Part shown: piece after piece, positions 17,397 to 25,865 of the stretch
Layout of the letters: each line of letters begins with the position of its first letter
How positions within the stretch are numbered: position 1 is the stretch's first letter
DNA from: Udaeobacter sp025935755
Lineage (GTDB): Bacteria; Verrucomicrobiota; Verrucomicrobiia; Chthoniobacterales; UBA10450
Assembly: GCA_036278715.1 (NCBI GenBank)
Contig: DASUKN010000015.1
Span: forward strand, 1 to 34,286
Direction: 5' to 3'
Length of the DNA: 34,286 nt
Translations under genes and position numbers: made by a program
Notes under the pieces: model-generated
Databases searched by the model: none
Seen by the model: only the letters and a program-made list of their open reading frames with translations
Told to the model about the DNA's origin: nothing

Positions 17397-19321
17397 ACCG
17401 TTACCTGCCGTGGATTATTCTGGGTGTAGCTGTCGCCTGCATCGCTGCCAATTGGATCCCGTCAAAAACGGCGGAGGACGAATTTAATTTCACCCAGTTC
17501 GGCAAAATCCCCGTGCTTGTCGGCGGCCGGATGAAGCCGCTGGATACGGTCGCGCGCAATTCGCTGTTGATCATCCACGGAAAACAGGAACTGCGCCTTG
17601 AGGGCGGGAAACGACTGGGCGCGATGCAATGGTTCACCGATACGCTGTTCCATGCTTCCGTTGCCGATCAATATCCGGTGTTCGTGGTGCAAAACGCTGA
17701 TGTCCTTGGGCTGTTCGGCTGGCAACAGAGCGATCGGAAATATTTTAGTTTTGCCGAGTTTTCTCCGTTCCTGAAGCAGATCGATGAACAAGCCGCGCAA
17801 TCAGACAAGCTCGAAGCAGTCCAGCGTTCCGCCTATCAGAGCGCTATCCTGAATTTGCGCAACGGACTCTCTTTGTATCAGCGATTAAAGAACAGCATTC
17901 AACCTGAGAACGCTGAGAATTTCACCGCCGAACTTCAAGATTTCGCGAGCAGCGTGCCAGCGGCGGCAACGGCTGCGCGCCAGCGATCGATGGGCGAGAA
18001 TTTCGACAAGACGAAACTCGATGATGTCGCTCAGATGATTCAGCGTTACGAACATCTGTCGGACATGGCATACGTGCTGGCTGTTCCGCCCATGAACCAG
18101 GCGGGGTCATCGCCCCCGGCTACAGTGGATGGCGAATGGCGATCCGTTGGCAACAGTTTGGTTCGGTCGCTGGGTATCGGCCAAATTCATCCAATTGTGG
18201 CGGAATACGCAGCAATCGGTGACTCCTATCGCGCGAACGATCGGGCGGTCTTCAATCAGGAAGTGCAGCGCATGACTGATTGGTTTGCCCAACAACAGCC
18301 GAACACAATGAAGCGCGCATCGTTCGAGTTCTTGTTCAATCGGCTTCAACCCTTCACTCAAAGCATGATGCTTTACGTGCTTGCGTTCCTGCTGGCGTGC
18401 GCGTCGTGGCTCGGAGCGAGCAGCATCCTGAGGCGTTCGGCTTTTTACGTTTTACTCCTCGCAATTGTCATTCACACGTTCGGTTTAGTGTCACGGATGT
18501 ACCTGCAAGAGCGTCCGCCTGTGACCAATTTGTATTCGTCGGCGATTTTCATCGGCTGGGGCGCGGTGATTGTCGCACTGATACTTGAACGGATTTTTAA
18601 GGATGGCATCGGCGCAGCATGCGCGGGGGCGATTGGTTTTGTGACCTTGATTATCGCGCATCATCTCGCAGGCAGCGGCGATACGCTCGAGATGTTGCAG
18701 GCCGTGCTCGATACCAATATCTGGCTGGCTACACACGTCGTCGCGATTACCACCGGTTATTCCGCGATGTTCCTGGCCGGTATGCTCGCAATTATTTATG
18801 TCGTGCGCGGGGTGTTCACGGCCTCTTTGAAAAAGCAAACTGCTGATTCGCTCGCCCGTATGACGTACGGCGTTGTTTGTTTTGCTACGCTGTTCAGTTT
18901 CGTCGGCACAGTGCTCGGCGGGATCTGGGCCGATCAATCATGGGGACGTTTCTGGGGCTGGGATCCGAAAGAAAATGGCGCAGTACTAATCGTTCTTTGG
19001 TGCGCCATCATTTTGCACGCGCGCTGGGGCGGATTCATCCGGCAACGCGGCCTCATGATCATGGCGCTCTTCGGCAACATCGTGACGAGTTTCTCGTGGT
19101 TTGGCGTGAACATGCTCGGCGTCGGTCTGCATTCGTACGGTTTCATGCAAAAAGCGTTTCCATGGCTGATCGGATTCATGCTCAGCCAACTCGCATTAAT
19201 GACCATCGCTGCCATGCCGCTCGACAGATGGCGCAGCTTCGCGTCCAGGCGGGTTCCTTCTCGTGGCGACCAGCCAGAGATTCCAACGCCGTTAGCTGCA
19301 GGTCAGGCGCCCACCCGTTAA
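17393..19321 (+). CDS. ccsA: CcsA/ResC-type cytochrome c synthase subunit
   Basis: This 642-residue protein has an N-terminal membrane anchor (YLPWIILGVAVACIAANWI) and a large periplasmic region containing VLVGGRMKPLDTVARNSLL. The C-terminal part (about 320-620) is a multi-spanning CcsA domain with the tryptophan-rich haem-handling motif WGRFWGWDPKENGA and conserved His residues in membrane loops (LATHVVAITTGY, GLHSYGF). The long N-terminal extension is usual for the resB-ccsA pairs of Verrucomicrobiota, Planctomycetota and Bacteroidota. It acts with ResB to mature the cytochromes encoded upstream. About 90 bp of non-coding DNA follow. Confidence 0.9.
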   Translation: MNRYLPWIILGVAVACIAANWIPSKTAEDEFNFTQFGKIPVLVGGRMKPLDTVARNSLLIIHGKQELRLEGGKRLGAMQWFTDTLFHASVADQYPVFVVQNADVLGLFGWQQSDRKYFSFAEFSPFLKQIDEQAAQSDKLEAVQRSAYQSAILNLRNGLSLYQRLKNSIQPENAENFTAELQDFASSVPAAATAARQRSMGENFDKTKLDDVAQMIQRYEHLSDMAYVLAVPPMNQAGSSPPATVDGEWRSVGNSLVRSLGIGQIHPIVAEYAAIGDSYRANDRAVFNQEVQRMTDWFAQQQPNTMKRASFEFLFNRLQPFTQSMMLYVLAFLLACASWLGASSILRRSAFYVLLLAIVIHTFGLVSRMYLQERPPVTNLYSSAIFIGWGAVIVALILERIFKDGIGAACAGAIGFVTLIIAHHLAGSGDTLEMLQAVLDTNIWLATHVVAITTGYSAMFLAGMLAIIYVVRGVFTASLKKQTADSLARMTYGVVCFATLFSFVGTVLGGIWADQSWGRFWGWDPKENGAVLIVLWCAIILHARWGGFIRQRGLMIMALFGNIVTSFSWFGVNMLGVGLHSYGFMQKAFPWLIGFMLSQLALMTIAAMPLDRWRSFASRRVPSRGDQPEIPTPLAAGQAPTR

Positions 19322-19414
19322 TCGCAGGACGTTGTTTTATTCTGGGCAATAAATGCACAGCGTTTGGCAAGGCGCGAGTAGGCAACGCTTCAGGGTTCTG
19401 TGATCATCGCGTAA

Positions 19415-20472
19415 ATGAAAAGCCCTTTGCCGAAGTGGCCAGCGAAACACAACTGGCGTTACATTGCACGCGAAACTCCTTCAAAGCGCGCTGCTACTGA
19501 ACGCGTCTGCGACTTCGACGAAATCTACGGCGTGTTCGATGAAGCAACCGCGCGCCCGCGAAAGCTAGTCGGTGCATCAATTGCGCCGATCCACTTTGCG
19601 TTTAAGAGCGGCTGTCCGTTAGCAAATCGGATCCCCGAATGGCTCGCACTCACTGCCGAAGGCCGCTTTCTCGAAGCAGCCGCGGTCTCGCGGGCAACCA
19701 GCAATATGCCCGAGATTTGCAGCCGGGTATGCCCGCGGGACCGCTTGTGCGAAAATGCTTGCATTCTCAATGCGCGTTCAGAGGCGGTATCGATTGGTGC
19801 GGTCGAAAAGTTCATTAATGAGTACGCGTTCGCACACGAGGAACTCGCCTGATTCAAAAAAAATCTCGGAACATCGGAAGACAGGGCAATTGACGTGCGT
19901 GGCAAACGCGTCGCGGTCTTGGGCGGCGGCGATACGGCCATGGATTGTTTGCGGACCGCGATCCGTTCTGGCGCTGATCGGGCGATTTGCGTTTATCGAG
20001 GCGACCTCGAGAACATGCCGGGCAGCCGGCGCGAATACCTGAACTCAGGGGAGGAAGGCGCCGAGTTCATGTTTCTGACCAACGCAATCTCTTTGTCCGG
20101 GAACACCGGCGGCCAAGTTTGCGAAGGGCGATTTGTGCGCATGGAATTAGGCGAGGCTGACGCGAAGGGCCGTAGGAAACCGCGGCCTATTCCAGGCTCC
20201 GAGTTCAATCTGCCGATCGATGTCGTTCTGATTGCCTACGGATTTGATCCCCTCCGGATCTTTGCCGCCGGCAACCTGATAAGATCGAGGTCAATAAATG
20301 GGGCGTCGTTATGGTCGACGAAAACCAAATGACCAGTGTGGCCAGGGTGTTCGCCGATGGCGACCTCGTTCGCGGCCCGGACCTGGTGGTGCGGGCCGTA
20401 CGGGACAGCCGCAATGCCGCCGCGGGCATTAACAGGTATTTGTCGACGCGAGCGCCGAAAGTATCGGCTTAG
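19415..20472 (+). pseudogene. gltD: Glutamate synthase small subunit (GltD-like), multiply mutated
   Basis: The start (KWPAKHNWRYIARETPSKRAA) and SGCPLANRIPEWL...SNMPEICSRVCPRDRLCE mark the Fe-S domain of GltD. The Fe-S cysteines are lost by a frameshift pair: between about 19556 and 19607 another frame reads ASRCINCADPLCV, exactly the missing motif. An in-frame TGA (19850-19852) follows. The first FAD-binding Rossmann part, roughly 130-150 residues, is deleted, and the sequence resumes at VRGKRVAVLGGGDTAMDC. Near 20276 the frame shifts again, and the true C-terminus (GVVMVDENQ...VFADGDLVRGPDLVV) ends at TAG 20470-20472. Four or more independent lesions mean no functional NADPH-dependent glutamate synthase subunit is made. 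Confidence 0.88.
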
Positions 20473-20540
20473 AGTTGTCCATTCAAACGTCCGTATCTAT
20501 TCTGGACCTATCCGCCAACCCTCCAACCCTCCATCGCTCT

Positions 20541-20900
20541 ATGAACGCTTCGCTTCGTGCCGCTGTAATCGCTGAATGGCGCGGTTTGCCCGAACGAAAA
20601 GTGCAAGGTGACCGGTGGCAATCAACGTCCGACGTGATGCCGAGACTGATGCAACGCCTCGGCCTCCGCGAACGCCTCCGTGAAACCGAAGTGATCGACG
20701 CCTGGTCAAAAATCGTCGGCGACTTCATCGCCGCACATTCGACACCAGTCGCACTGCGCGAAGCAATCCTTTACGTCCGCGTCCTTCAACCCGCCTTGCA
20801 TTACGAGCTAGAACAAATCTCCAAATCCGAGATCCTTCGAAAACTGAAGCTGCGCTTCGGCACCAAAACCATCCGCGACGTTCGATTCCGCGTCGGCTGA
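20541..20900 (+). CDS. dciA: DciA/DUF721 family protein
   Basis: This 119-residue protein has the DUF721 pattern: WRGLPE near the start, VIDAWSKIVGDFIAAHSTPVAL, a beta-strand ILYVRVLQPALHYELEQ, and a basic C-terminus ILRKLKLRFGTKTIRDVRFRVG. DciA is the helicase operator that assists loading of the replicative helicase in bacteria lacking DnaC/DnaI. The frame is open to a TTG at 20475, but ATG 20541 fits the family start better. The last 80 bp are duplicated in direct orientation at 26917-26996, so this 3' end may have been supplied by an inserted segment. Confidence 0.8.
   Translation: MNASLRAAVIAEWRGLPERKVQGDRWQSTSDVMPRLMQRLGLRERLRETEVIDAWSKIVGDFIAAHSTPVALREAILYVRVLQPALHYELEQISKSEILRKLKLRFGTKTIRDVRFRVG
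20821..20900 (+). repeat. Direct repeat, copy 1 (3' end of dciA)
   Basis: These 80 bp align without gaps to 26917-26996 with 7 mismatches by eye, including 47 consecutive identical bases (20827-20873 against 26923-26969). This copy completes the intact dciA frame. Confidence 0.9.
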
Positions 20901-20987
20901 AAAGACAGCCAACGTCGTGGGGGTTCTCCTTTTCAATGATCTGTTGTTTCTGCTAGAACTCTGACTGGACTGCGTGAGACCTCAACC

Positions 20988-21575
20988 ATGGTATCTGTGG
21001 CGCGAAAAGAACCTCTAAGTAAGATCTTGGTTTTAGAGGATACTCTCAGTTTAAAGGAATGCGCATTCCTAATCGACCTTTACGATCGCTATTCCGAGCT
21101 GTCGCTTCAGCGAGATTCCAGTGGTCGGCTCCTTCTCCATTATTACACGCTGCGAGATGTAAACAGCGAGTCAGCCAGGTGGGTATATGATGTCACTTTG
21201 CGATGCAAAGAAAAGATCGAGGAGGGTCTTCGTACGCCCGAACTATTTGTCGATTCGGTGTTCCTCGCATGTTTATTGCCAGGGGATTCGCATATTCCAC
21301 ACGCAGACAATGCACGAAGAGAAAACGGGCAATGGCTCCCGAACCACACGCCCCAGCGAGATTACACGGGGCTTGTTTATCTGAATGACGACTTTACAGG
21401 AGGTGAATTGGTTTTTCCGGATCGCGACGTCGTGATCATCCCGAAGCCCGGTTTATTTGTTGGGTTTCCTAGCAATCACAAGTTCGTGCATGCAGTCCCA
21501 AATGTTCTTTCCGGGAAACGATATTCTCTGCCACTGTGGTTTACACTGAGTTCAGCAAACGCCATGCAGGTTTGA
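20988..21575 (+). CDS. 2OG-Fe(II) oxygenase, prolyl 4-hydroxylase-like
   Basis: This 195-residue double-stranded beta-helix dioxygenase has the metal triad HxD...H at His105, Asp107 (SHIPHADN) and His168 (KFVHAVPNV). The likely 2-oxoglutarate carboxylate ligand is Arg178 (KRYSLPLWF). DYTGLVYLNDDFTGGEL and IIPKPGLFVGFPS are typical of the prolyl 4-hydroxylase group. These enzymes use O2 and 2-oxoglutarate to hydroxylate peptidyl proline or other residues. Downstream on the same strand lie a DUF6065 gene (45 nt away) and a gene for a Pro-Pro-Pro-Pro-Gly repeat peptide, an obvious possible substrate. It begins 87 bp after dciA. The substrate is inferred, not shown. Confidence 0.85.
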   Translation: MVSVARKEPLSKILVLEDTLSLKECAFLIDLYDRYSELSLQRDSSGRLLLHYYTLRDVNSESARWVYDVTLRCKEKIEEGLRTPELFVDSVFLACLLPGDSHIPHADNARRENGQWLPNHTPQRDYTGLVYLNDDFTGGELVFPDRDVVIIPKPGLFVGFPSNHKFVHAVPNVLSGKRYSLPLWFTLSSANAMQV

Positions 21576-21620
21576 ACTCTTTCAACATCTGTAACTAGCT
21601 TTAAAAGATCCTAAAATGGC

Positions 21621-22430
21621 ATGAAGACATCTTCAGGACGCGAAGCAGACTGTCTTCCAGGAGAAACACTCCAGAAAATAATTGCCTATCAAGTATACGA
21701 GAATGACTCCGCTCCAATACGCCCTGCACCCCGCAAACGCAGGTGGATGGAAGATGCCGAGGAGAGGTCTCCCTATCGATGCCTCCCATTGGTCATGGCG
21801 AATCAGTACGGCTGGGAAATTCTATCTACGCATCACGTCCGCGCCAGTTGGAATGGCACCTCGACACCTGAGGGGTTGCATGTCGAAAGCCTGGAGGGGA
21901 ATGGACTTCTGCATTGCCGCTCTCACTTTGGCGAAGGCGTGCTGACTTTTAAAATCCCATTCCTCTTCAAGACACCCGATGGCTGGAATTTGATGGTCCG
22001 TGGTCCCACGAACAGTCCGAAAGACGGGATCGTAGCTCTAGATGGCATTGTTGAAACAGACTGGGCTCATTCAACATTCACGATGAACTGGCGCTTTACG
22101 AGAGCATGCACCGTCGAGTTCGCGATCGGCGAGCCCATCTGCCTGTTCTTTCCGATCCAAAGAGGCGCGCTTGAGAGGTTCCGCGGCGAATTTTGTATGC
22201 TCGACGCGGTTGAGGGATTGGAAAATAAATTTCGAGAATGGTCTGACAGCAGGCATCGGTTTCTGTCAGGGCTCGAAAACGGGGAGCCGGAGGTGGTTGC
22301 ACAACGCTGGCAGAAGGATTACCCGCAGACGGCCAAAGACAAAAAACCGCTCGCGCATCCATTCGCAAATGACGCCTCGCCGGTCGCGCAAAAACGGCGT
22401 GGCAATCATGATCATTCGGCGCAAACGTAG
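21621..22430 (+). CDS. DUF6065 family protein
   Basis: This 269-residue protein resembles DUF6065 proteins in order: IIAYQVYENDSAPIRPAPRKRRWM near the start, YRCLPLVMANQYGWEIL, HFGEGVLTFKIPFLFKTPDGW, LMVRGPTNSPKDGIVALDGIVETDW, FTMNWRFTR and GEPICLFFPIQRG. The function of this family is not known to me. No signal peptide or membrane segment is visible, so it is probably cytoplasmic. The C-terminal 50 residues are polar and likely disordered. It lies 45 nt after the oxygenase, so the two are probably co-expressed and may act on the same substrate. Start ATG 21621 lacks a strong ribosome site. Confidence 0.75.
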   Translation: MKTSSGREADCLPGETLQKIIAYQVYENDSAPIRPAPRKRRWMEDAEERSPYRCLPLVMANQYGWEILSTHHVRASWNGTSTPEGLHVESLEGNGLLHCRSHFGEGVLTFKIPFLFKTPDGWNLMVRGPTNSPKDGIVALDGIVETDWAHSTFTMNWRFTRACTVEFAIGEPICLFFPIQRGALERFRGEFCMLDAVEGLENKFREWSDSRHRFLSGLENGEPEVVAQRWQKDYPQTAKDKKPLAHPFANDASPVAQKRRGNHDHSAQT

Positions 22431-22736
22431 TTCGATCTTTGGGCCAACCTGAGCGGCCATCCCGCAGTTACTACATTTGAACGGACAATATTCCCGGGAT
22501 GCGGCCTCGATGAAGTTGAAAGAATTGCGCCTGCAGCCCGCCTTTCAATTGCGCAGGTGCATGTCTATGCAAATTTGACGGTCCTCCGGGAACTGGCCCC
22601 GTCTAAGACGCCCGGCAGGACATCGCGCAGCGATTCGCGCCGGATAACGGACGGCTTGTAACGTTTCGTGTTAGGCCGCAGCCATATCTTAGTTAACCTA
22701 AAAGGAGGCTTGACATTAAAGTAGAGGATAAGTGAC
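22431..22736. other. 306-bp leader region before the Pro-rich peptide gene
   Basis: No gene is supported here. TTGAAAG (22516-22522) and CTTTCAA (22542-22548) form a 7-bp inverted repeat. AAAGGAGG (22701-22708) is a strong Shine-Dalgarno-like string but lies 28 nt before the peptide start. TTGACA (22710-22715) matches a -35 hexamer without a convincing -10. GAGGA (22724-22728), 8 nt before ATG 22737, is the likely ribosome site. Confidence 0.4.
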
Positions 22737-22898
22737 ATGCCGTGTATGACACAGAATACAAACCCGCCAGGACCGCCGCCTCCAGGTCCGCCGCCGCCGG
22801 GTCCGCCCCCACCAGGACCGCCATCGCCGGGACCGCGACCGCCAGGACCACCGCCGCCGGGACCGCCGCCTCCAGGTCCGCCGCCGACGCGGTATTGA
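22737..22898 (+). CDS. Proline-rich (PPPPG)n repeat peptide, 53 residues
   Basis: The frame opens at ATG 22737, 8 nt after GAGGA, and stops at TGA 22896-22898. A short leader, MPCMTQNTN, is followed by PPG, then units PPPPG (three times), PPSPG, PRPPG, PPPPG (twice) and a PPPTRY tail. There is one Cys (position 3) and no hydrophobic segment. Proline codons use all four third bases and glycine codons alternate GGA/GGT between units, so the amino-acid pattern is kept while the DNA drifts. Hydroxyproline-rich plant proteins and collagen-like peptides share this composition. The upstream prolyl-hydroxylase-like enzyme makes it a candidate substrate or modified-peptide precursor. An antisense Gly-rich frame exists but has a TTG start. 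Confidence 0.62.
   Translation: MPCMTQNTNPPGPPPPGPPPPGPPPPGPPSPGPRPPGPPPPGPPPPGPPPTRY
22764..22886 (+). repeat. 15-bp imperfect tandem repeat encoding PPPPG
   Basis: About eight 15-nt units of the form CCN CCN CCN CCN GGN run head to tail, with mainly third-position differences. Two units carry a replacement (TCG for Ser, CGA for Arg). It lies wholly inside the 53-codon gene. Confidence 0.85.
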
Positions 22899-23012
22899 TG
22901 CGATACGTTTAGTGTTTGGGTCGTAGTGGGATTCACTCCAGTCGCGGTACGAACTATTGCGACGATTGGAGGGCTCAACGTGTGTCGTGTGGTGAGCTAG
23001 TGTCGGAGCAGT

Positions 23013-25694
23013 TTACTTCGGCACGGGCGAGGCGACGAGTTTCTGGAACCTCGGGTCATTCCGAAGGGGATCGAACATCGGATCCAGCTGGAGCAGTGCG
23101 GGCGTGAGTGGCATAATCGTATTCAATGAGCCGGCGTACGGCATTGAAAGCAGTTTCTGCAAAGCGGCAATGGCGCGATCGGACTCTCCCATTTGCGCCG
23201 CTACCCTCGCGAGGATCTCAAGCGACCAAGGACCGGTCAACGGGTCTTTCTCGATCGGATTCGCGGCCATAGCCCGCTCCGACAGAGCCAACGCGGTAGC
23301 CTTGTCACCTAGACCCATGTTGACGAGCGCGAGATATCCAATGAGGTAATAATTTTCCGGCTGTTGTTTGAGGAAAGATTCCATTTCGCTGCGCGCTTGT
23401 TGCCAACTTGCTTGGGCGGCGGCATGGTCGCCGCCGACTTCCAGCGCCCATCCTAACAAAAAACGCAGCTGGCCATTGGAAAAACCCAATGGTTCGGGTG
23501 TGGCAAGTATTTCCTTTAGGCGCGGGATGACCAATGCAGGGCGGCGCTCCAAGATGGCTTGGTACACTTGTGTCCCCAACGCGTCGGGATTGTCGGCGTT
23601 CGGATGGAGCGGAGCGAGTAGCGCAGCAGCACGCGGCAGATCCCCGTTGGCTTGTGCGATCGCCGCCTTTAGCGCGATAGTATCTATGTCATCTGGTGAG
23701 ATATTGAGAACTTGATCCGCCTTTCGTAAGGCTTCGGGTAAGTGACGATAGTGAATATAGGTAATCGCGTGCTGTGTGAGCAGGTGAAGATTGCGCGGGT
23801 CGAGCCGCTCGGCTTCGTTGAAGTACGACTCGCTGCGCTCCCATTGGCCTCGTCTTCGCTCTAAATAGGCCAGCGATTCAAGAGTCCGGCTGCTATTCGG
23901 AAGGACCTGACGTGCCTGCTCAAAGAAACGTGCCGCAGTGTCGTAGTCCTTCAGGCAGGCGTAGTGGTAATATCCTTTGGCATGCAGTGCCTCGCCGAGA
24001 TTGGGCTGAAGACTGAGGCCAGTTTCGGCTGCGTCCCGTGCCTCTTCACGGAGGGATATCGTTGGTTGAAGAGCCTGGTTGCGGTAACTGGCCGCATCAA
24101 CATATGACAGCAGCGCCCAGGCAAGAGCGAATTTAGGGTCCAGGCGAACCGCTTTTCTCAGGTACTCCTGCGCGGCTTCGGCATTGGCAGGCGTATCGAC
24201 GGTCTTGAGTGTATAAGCAAGCCCACGCAGGTAGGCATCGTAAGCTTCAGGATTGTCGGTCGGTTTGGCAGCGATTTCTTGTGCTTCCCGGCCCGAGAGT
24301 CTCGCCCGTAATTGATCAGCGATGGCTTTAGCGACATCGCTCTCAACAGAAAAGATATCGGTCAGCTTGCGATCGAAAGTTTCAGCCCAAAGATGAGAAT
24401 CGCTGGCAGCGTTGATCAGTTGCACGTTCACCCGCACCGCGTCGCCACTTCTCTGCACGCTACCTTCCAGAATGTGGGCTACCCCGAGTTGTTTCGCGAT
24501 TTCAGGCAAATTTTCTGGCGCGCTTTTGTAATGCTGCGTCGATGTCCGCGAGATCACCTTCAAATCAGCAATCTTGGATAAACGGGTCAGAATCTCATCC
24601 TGAATACCTTCGGCAAAATAGGCGTTGGCCTTTTCTTCGCTTCGATTTTCAAAAGGTAAGACGGCGATTGATTTTTCGGCAATCGCAGGGCCCGGCGCGG
24701 ACGGATTGGTTCGCCATCTTGATAGGCCGTACCATCCGATAAGAGCAAAGATGCAGATTGCTGCGATCCGGCCGATAAGGAACGTTTTCTTCTTAGGTCT
24801 TGTGTCAGGAGGTCTCCTTATGCGTAGCTGTCCTGATCCGAGTTGTAGCCGCTGGGCAACTTCACCTGCCGACTGTGGCCGGCGAGACGGATCTTTTGAG
24901 AGGCAAGCCGCCACTGTGTCTTCCCACTCTTGTGTAACGAACGCCGGCTCGATATTTAGTTCTTTTCGCCGCTCCGTCATCGACGGAGCAACTCTTTCAC
25001 AAATCTGCCGGTCGATATTGCCGGAATAGAACGGCGGCTTGCTCGTAAGCAGCTCGTAGATGCTCGCGCCTAATGAGTATATATCGTCGAGATGCGTGCA
25101 AGCCTCGCCATTGAGTTGTTTAGGACTCATATACACGAGCGTGCCGCTTCGCCCTTGCTCGAGTGTCAATCGGCTAACCGAATCTGTCAGTTGTCGAGCT
25201 ATACCGAAGTCTGTTATCTTTAGATCCCCGCGTTGATTCACCATCAGATTCGCGGGTTTCAAATCACAATGGATAACACCCGCGTGATTGTGGGCGTAAT
25301 CGAGAGCGTCACAAAGCTGAGTTATCCACGTAGCGATCTCCTCTGGCCCGAACACGCTCGACTCTTTCTCAGCTCTCAAATTCGATAGCGTTTCGCCATC
25401 GATGTACTCCATCGAAATAGAACCGGAGCGTTGATCGTGTACGAAATCATGGATCCGGACGATGTGCGGATGCGTTAAATCGAGGCAACGTTTTGTTTCC
25501 CGCTTCAGCTGATTAAACGCGGCGCGATCGCGAATCATCAAGTCGGGAAGAAATTTCAAGGCGACGTTACGCTCGAGTTCCTCATCCCGCGCAAGCCAGA
25601 CGATGCCCATTCCACCTCGTCCCAGCACCTTGATCAACGTGTAGCGGCCGAAGACCTTCTGTCCGGTTGCAACCTCGCGCGAAGTCGCGGCCAT
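23013..25694 (-). CDS. Ser/Thr protein kinase with TolB-like and TPR domains, copy 1
   Basis: The 893 residues from ATG 25694 (AAGG 7 nt upstream; the frame stays open to 25784) start with a kinase domain: LGRGGMG loop (24-30), VALK Lys47, catalytic loop IHCDLKPAN (142-144 is HCD, not HRD) and DFG (162-164). GTLVYMSPKQ follows, where the usual SPE Glu is Lys. A single membrane segment (about 304-322) precedes a TolB-like domain (SIAVLPFENRSEEKANAYFAEGI) and many TPR-like helices to the C-terminus. Asp and Lys of catalysis are present, so it may be active, but as a non-RD kinase it may not need loop phosphorylation. It is divergent from an FHA-cyclase gene 171 bp away, a likely partner. Confidence 0.88.
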   Translation of the reverse strand: MAATSREVATGQKVFGRYTLIKVLGRGGMGIVWLARDEELERNVALKFLPDLMIRDRAAFNQLKRETKRCLDLTHPHIVRIHDFVHDQRSGSISMEYIDGETLSNLRAEKESSVFGPEEIATWITQLCDALDYAHNHAGVIHCDLKPANLMVNQRGDLKITDFGIARQLTDSVSRLTLEQGRSGTLVYMSPKQLNGEACTHLDDIYSLGASIYELLTSKPPFYSGNIDRQICERVAPSMTERRKELNIEPAFVTQEWEDTVAACLSKDPSRRPQSAGEVAQRLQLGSGQLRIRRPPDTRPKKKTFLIGRIAAICIFALIGWYGLSRWRTNPSAPGPAIAEKSIAVLPFENRSEEKANAYFAEGIQDEILTRLSKIADLKVISRTSTQHYKSAPENLPEIAKQLGVAHILEGSVQRSGDAVRVNVQLINAASDSHLWAETFDRKLTDIFSVESDVAKAIADQLRARLSGREAQEIAAKPTDNPEAYDAYLRGLAYTLKTVDTPANAEAAQEYLRKAVRLDPKFALAWALLSYVDAASYRNQALQPTISLREEARDAAETGLSLQPNLGEALHAKGYYHYACLKDYDTAARFFEQARQVLPNSSRTLESLAYLERRRGQWERSESYFNEAERLDPRNLHLLTQHAITYIHYRHLPEALRKADQVLNISPDDIDTIALKAAIAQANGDLPRAAALLAPLHPNADNPDALGTQVYQAILERRPALVIPRLKEILATPEPLGFSNGQLRFLLGWALEVGGDHAAAQASWQQARSEMESFLKQQPENYYLIGYLALVNMGLGDKATALALSERAMAANPIEKDPLTGPWSLEILARVAAQMGESDRAIAALQKLLSMPYAGSLNTIMPLTPALLQLDPMFDPLRNDPRFQKLVASPVPK

Positions 25695-25865
25695 GACATC
25701 GCCTTGGGGTTCGCCACTCACGTTGGCCAAGTATACAGCATTAGCACCGAAAAGAAGGTGAAACGTCGAGACGAGCGCTCTCACCTGGACCTCTGTTCGT
25801 TCGTAGGCAAGCGTGGATCCGCAACTTTTTGCCCCTCTTGTCAGATTTGATACACTTTCGGTGCC

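Noticed and set aside
19850..19852. In-frame TGA in gltD as possible selenocysteine or recoding
   Set aside because: A whole FAD domain is missing directly after it and other frameshifts flank it, so it is a decay lesion.
22701..22708. AAAGGAGG as the ribosome site of the Pro-rich peptide
   Set aside because: It is 28 nt from the ATG; the nearer GAGGA at 22724-22728 fits better. The only start next to it (TTG 22710) meets a stop after four codons.
22565..22978. Minus-strand frame of 137 codons rich in GGGPG
   Set aside because: It is the antisense of the PPPPG repeat, needs a TTG start and carries unrelated sequence on both sides. The plus strand has a ribosome site, an ATG and a stop fitted to the repeat.
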